From the NCBI RefSeq assembly GCF_000331535.1, contig NZ_AMZN01000066.1, forward strand, positions 1 through 64,000: DNA of 64,000 nucleotides. Reading direction: 5' to 3'. The notes below the pieces were generated by a model that was given only the letters and a program-made list of their open reading frames with translations, was not told the DNA's origin and did not search any database. The position numbers were made by a program, and so were the translations under genes. Of the stretch, positions 61,916-64,000 are shown piece by piece (the stretch's first letter is position 1; every line of letters starts with the position of its first letter). This DNA comes from Fulvivirga imtechensis AK7. Its GTDB lineage: Bacteria > Bacteroidota > Bacteroidia > Cytophagales > Cyclobacteriaceae.

Positions 61916-62797
61916 ATGATGTTAAAATCCATTTCGGGATCCCCTTTGAAGCTTACTCCTATCGTATTAGGCAAGTGGCATATTCATGAACTATCAAAGC
62001 GTGAGCTTGAGACGCTGATCAATGCCGCTTTAGAGGTAGGCATCACCAGCTTCGATCATGCTGATATTTACGGAGGGTATACCTGTGAGGAAGCCTTTGG
62101 AAACTGGCTGGCGACCAATTCAGACCAAAGAGATGGCATCAGACTTATATCAAAATGCGGCATCAGGTTAGTAAATGAGCAACGGCCGGACCACCGTGTG
62201 AAGCATTATGACACTTCAGAGGCCCATATCATTGCTTCCGCGGAGCGATCCTTAAAGAACCTCAAAACCGATTATCTGGACCTCCTTTTAATCCACCGTC
62301 CTGATCCTCTGATGAATCCTGAAGAGGTGGCATCAGCTTTCAGCAAGCTCAAGGAAGATGGGAAAGTGCTTAATTTTGGTGTTTCAAACTTTACAACCAG
62401 CCAGTTCTCTTTGCTTTCAAAGTATTCTGATGAGCCCGTCATTACCAATCAGGTAGAGCTTTCCATTTTCAGGAGCGAGGCTATGTTTGATGGTTCGTTG
62501 GATTACATGATGGAACGCGGCATTAACCCAATGGCCTGGTCACCCGTGGGTGGCCGAAAGAATATTGGACTGGCGCTGAAGAATGATGAGGTGCTGAAAA
62601 TGGCAGCCAAATATAATCTGGAGGTAGGTAATTTACTTCTGGCGTGGCTCCTGAAACACCCCGCAGGTATCGTTCCCGTCATAGGCACTATGAATCCGGA
62701 GAGAGTGCGATCTTCGGTCACAGCCCTGCAAGTAGATTTCGATCGCCAGGACTGGTTTCACCTGCTCAAGGTCATCAGGACATATGATGTCCCTTAA
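61916..62797 (+). CDS. Aldo/keto reductase (YdhF-like)
   Basis: This 293-residue NADPH-dependent aldo/keto reductase TIM barrel has the catalytic tetrad positions visible as Asp and Tyr in SFDHADIYGGY, Lys in LISKCG and His in LLLIHRPDP; the C-terminal VIGTMNPERVRSSV binds cofactor. It begins 92 bp after arsM on the same strand, so it may reduce the arsenoribose aldehyde or another sugar product, though it could be independent. The start is ATG 61916 or the next codon. Confidence 0.9.
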   Translation: MMLKSISGSPLKLTPIVLGKWHIHELSKRELETLINAALEVGITSFDHADIYGGYTCEEAFGNWLATNSDQRDGIRLISKCGIRLVNEQRPDHRVKHYDTSEAHIIASAERSLKNLKTDYLDLLLIHRPDPLMNPEEVASAFSKLKEDGKVLNFGVSNFTTSQFSLLSKYSDEPVITNQVELSIFRSEAMFDGSLDYMMERGINPMAWSPVGGRKNIGLALKNDEVLKMAAKYNLEVGNLLLAWLLKHPAGIVPVIGTMNPERVRSSVTALQVDFDRQDWFHLLKVIRTYDVP

Positions 62798-62803
62798 CCA
62801 CCG

Positions 62804-62886
62804 TGGTTAGTGTCTCACTAACCACTGTCCCAACCATTTATTCATCAATCCCAATCCAATCCCATGGTTAGTGTCCCCACTAACCA
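62804..62886. promoter_or_regulatory. Twin identical 9-bp hairpins upstream of secA-like gene
   Basis: TGGTTAGTG-TCT-CACTAACCA (62804-62824) and TGGTTAGTG-TCCC-CACTAACCA (62865-62886) are perfect palindromic stems 61 bp apart. The first starts 7 bp after the aldo/keto reductase stop. They lack T-runs, so they may be operator sites or RNA structures rather than simple terminators. The remaining sequence to 63034 shows no gene and is rich in CCATTCA units (62890-62920). Confidence 0.6.
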
Positions 62887-63034
62887 TTCATCCATTCACC
62901 TCCATTCACTCACCAAGCCAGCCAAAAAGACACACTTTCCTAATAAAAACTACTCAAATTAAGCCATTCTGGCCGAAAATTTTCCCTGGATTAAGAGTTG
63001 ATAGGTATTTAGGACAACTTTTAAATTCAGGTTA

Positions 63035-64000
63035 ATGCCTCACCTTCTGAAAAAGCTGCTCCCCTCCGGATATATCGAAAGCGACACTACGAGATATAGA
63101 TTATTGTTGCAACACATTCGGAAGAGAGAGGTTGCACTGCAACCACTTAGTGATAGTGGATTGCGAAAACGATGTGCCCGATTGGAGGAGGAAATCAACA
63201 ACTTAACCCCTGAGGAGCAGCTTATAGAAGCATATGCTTTGGCCAGTGAAGCCGCAGCCCGAATATTAAAAATGCGACCATATAATGTTCAGATTATAGC
63301 AGCAATTGCCTTAAATGAAGGAAAGGTGATCGAAATGGCAACAGGAGAAGGAAAAACACTGGTGGCTACCATGCCGGCCTATCTCAACGCGCTTCTGAAA
63401 AATAATGTCCACATCCATACGTTTAATGATTACCTGGCCAGGCGTGATGCAGAGTGGATGAAGCCTTTATATCATTTCCTTGGATTGACAGTAGGGTGTA
63501 TTCAGGAAAAGCAGAATAACCAACAGCGCAAAGAGATCTATAAAAACCAGCTAGTTTACCTGACAGCTAAAGAGGGTGGTTTTGATTTCCTGAAAAATTT
63601 TCTGGCCACTACTACAGACGAAATAATTCAGGAGAAAAGAAATTTCGCCATTATAGATGAAGTAGATTCCTTATTGATCGATGAGGCGCGGGTACCTTTG
63701 GTTATTGCGGGTGAGGAACAGGATCAGTTGCATATAAGTTTTAAAGAGATAACTAAAATAGTGTGCAAGTTACAGCAGCAAGTTCATTTTCAAACTGACG
63801 AATACGCGCTTAACATATTCTTAACTGACCTGGGACTTACGGAAGTAGAACGACTGCTAAATTGTAAGAACCTCTATGCACCTGAAAATGAAGAACTGCT
63901 TGTCAAGGTCAATCTTTCGTTGCAGGCACACTACCTTCTTCATCGCGATACCGATTATATCGTTCGAAACGACCAGATAGAGTTGGTCGATGAATTTACC
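63035..64000 (+). CDS. Divergent SecA-like translocase ATPase (cut by window end)
   Basis: At least 322 residues, open at the right edge, resemble SecA: MRPYNVQIIAAIALNEGKVI, Walker A TGEGKT (103-108), HTFNDYLARRDAEWM, DEVDSLLIDEARVPLVI (Walker B DEVD 208-211). SecA is the ATPase that drives preproteins through SecYEG. It differs from housekeeping SecA: the N-terminus is MPHLLKKLLPSGYIESDTTR, and the usual TNNEFGFDYLRDN is TAKEGGFDFLKNFL. It is therefore probably an accessory SecA-like paralogue, perhaps for a dedicated substrate. The start is ATG 63035, 238 bp after the reductase. Confidence 0.82.
   Translation, partial: MPHLLKKLLPSGYIESDTTRYRLLLQHIRKREVALQPLSDSGLRKRCARLEEEINNLTPEEQLIEAYALASEAAARILKMRPYNVQIIAAIALNEGKVIEMATGEGKTLVATMPAYLNALLKNNVHIHTFNDYLARRDAEWMKPLYHFLGLTVGCIQEKQNNQQRKEIYKNQLVYLTAKEGGFDFLKNFLATTTDEIIQEKRNFAIIDEVDSLLIDEARVPLVIAGEEQDQLHISFKEITKIVCKLQQQVHFQTDEYALNIFLTDLGLTEVERLLNCKNLYAPENEELLVKVNLSLQAHYLLHRDTDYIVRNDQIELVDEFT

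Overview
The window is chromosomal DNA of a Bacteroidota bacterium, most likely of the order Cytophagales. The evidence is an Oar-like TonB-dependent receptor, gldE and gldD of the gliding/type IX secretion set, a type IX C-terminal sorting domain, a DUF2911 protein, the 29-residue AURKAIP1/COX24-type basic protein, several -7 elements of the Bacteroidota form TAnnTTTG, and frequent TTG and GTG starts. It is mostly core genome. There is no prophage, complete insertion sequence, CRISPR array or rRNA. The accessory interest lies in the arsenic cluster, a toxin-antitoxin pair, a SecA-like gene cut by the right edge, and many short repeats between genes.

Layout. 0.1-7.4 kb (minus strand): msrA, a PA0069-type radical SAM gene, the TonB receptor and a two-component system. 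7.5-10.4 kb (plus): DUF1573, VOC and a large repeat surface protein with S74 and sorting domains. 10.6-13.8 kb (minus): HU, a TPR protein, a tiny basic protein and ribonuclease G/E. 13.9-27.6 kb (plus): mutY, ssb, gldE, gldD, mntA/hepT, recG, tpiA, prmA, a 1611-residue exported acidic protein and plsY. 28.3-29.4 kb: DUF2911. 29.8-36.7 kb (minus): collagen-like lipoprotein, GH3, lptB, recJ, a SPOR-like protein and fumC. 37-41.5 kb (plus): LiaF-like protein, LytS/LytTR pair and a subtilase lipoprotein. 41.9-51.2 kb: TrmH-family methyltransferase, a frameshifted acetyltransferase, mutS, a CHASE3 kinase, a desaturase, a 54-residue protein and another two-component system. 51.6-58 kb: small exported proteins, a catalytic-domain-less GH2-type binding protein, an aromatic-rich exported protein, a thioesterase, a frameshifted HD phosphohydrolase and a DUF2953/GerW pair. 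58.0-58.3 kb: tRNA-Leu(TAA) and tRNA-Gly(GCC). 58.6-62.8 kb: a compact arsenosugar-type operon (peroxidase-like, ArsS, purine nucleoside phosphorylase, ArsM) followed by an aldo/keto reductase. 63.0 kb to the edge: a divergent SecA-like ATPase.

The most interesting points are as follows. The arsenosugar operon includes its own nucleoside phosphorylase and has a perfect palindrome just upstream of its -7 element. A ~155-160 bp palindromic mobile-like element occurs three times, and in two cases its TAATTAG terminus supplies the stop codon of the adjacent gene. A 223-bp element has 18-bp terminal inverted repeats and several partial relatives. The HepT-type toxin carries Lys where the HEPN motif has Arg. 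Two genes are broken by single-base frameshifts. The gene upstream of the right edge is an accessory SecA-like protein preceded by two identical hairpins.
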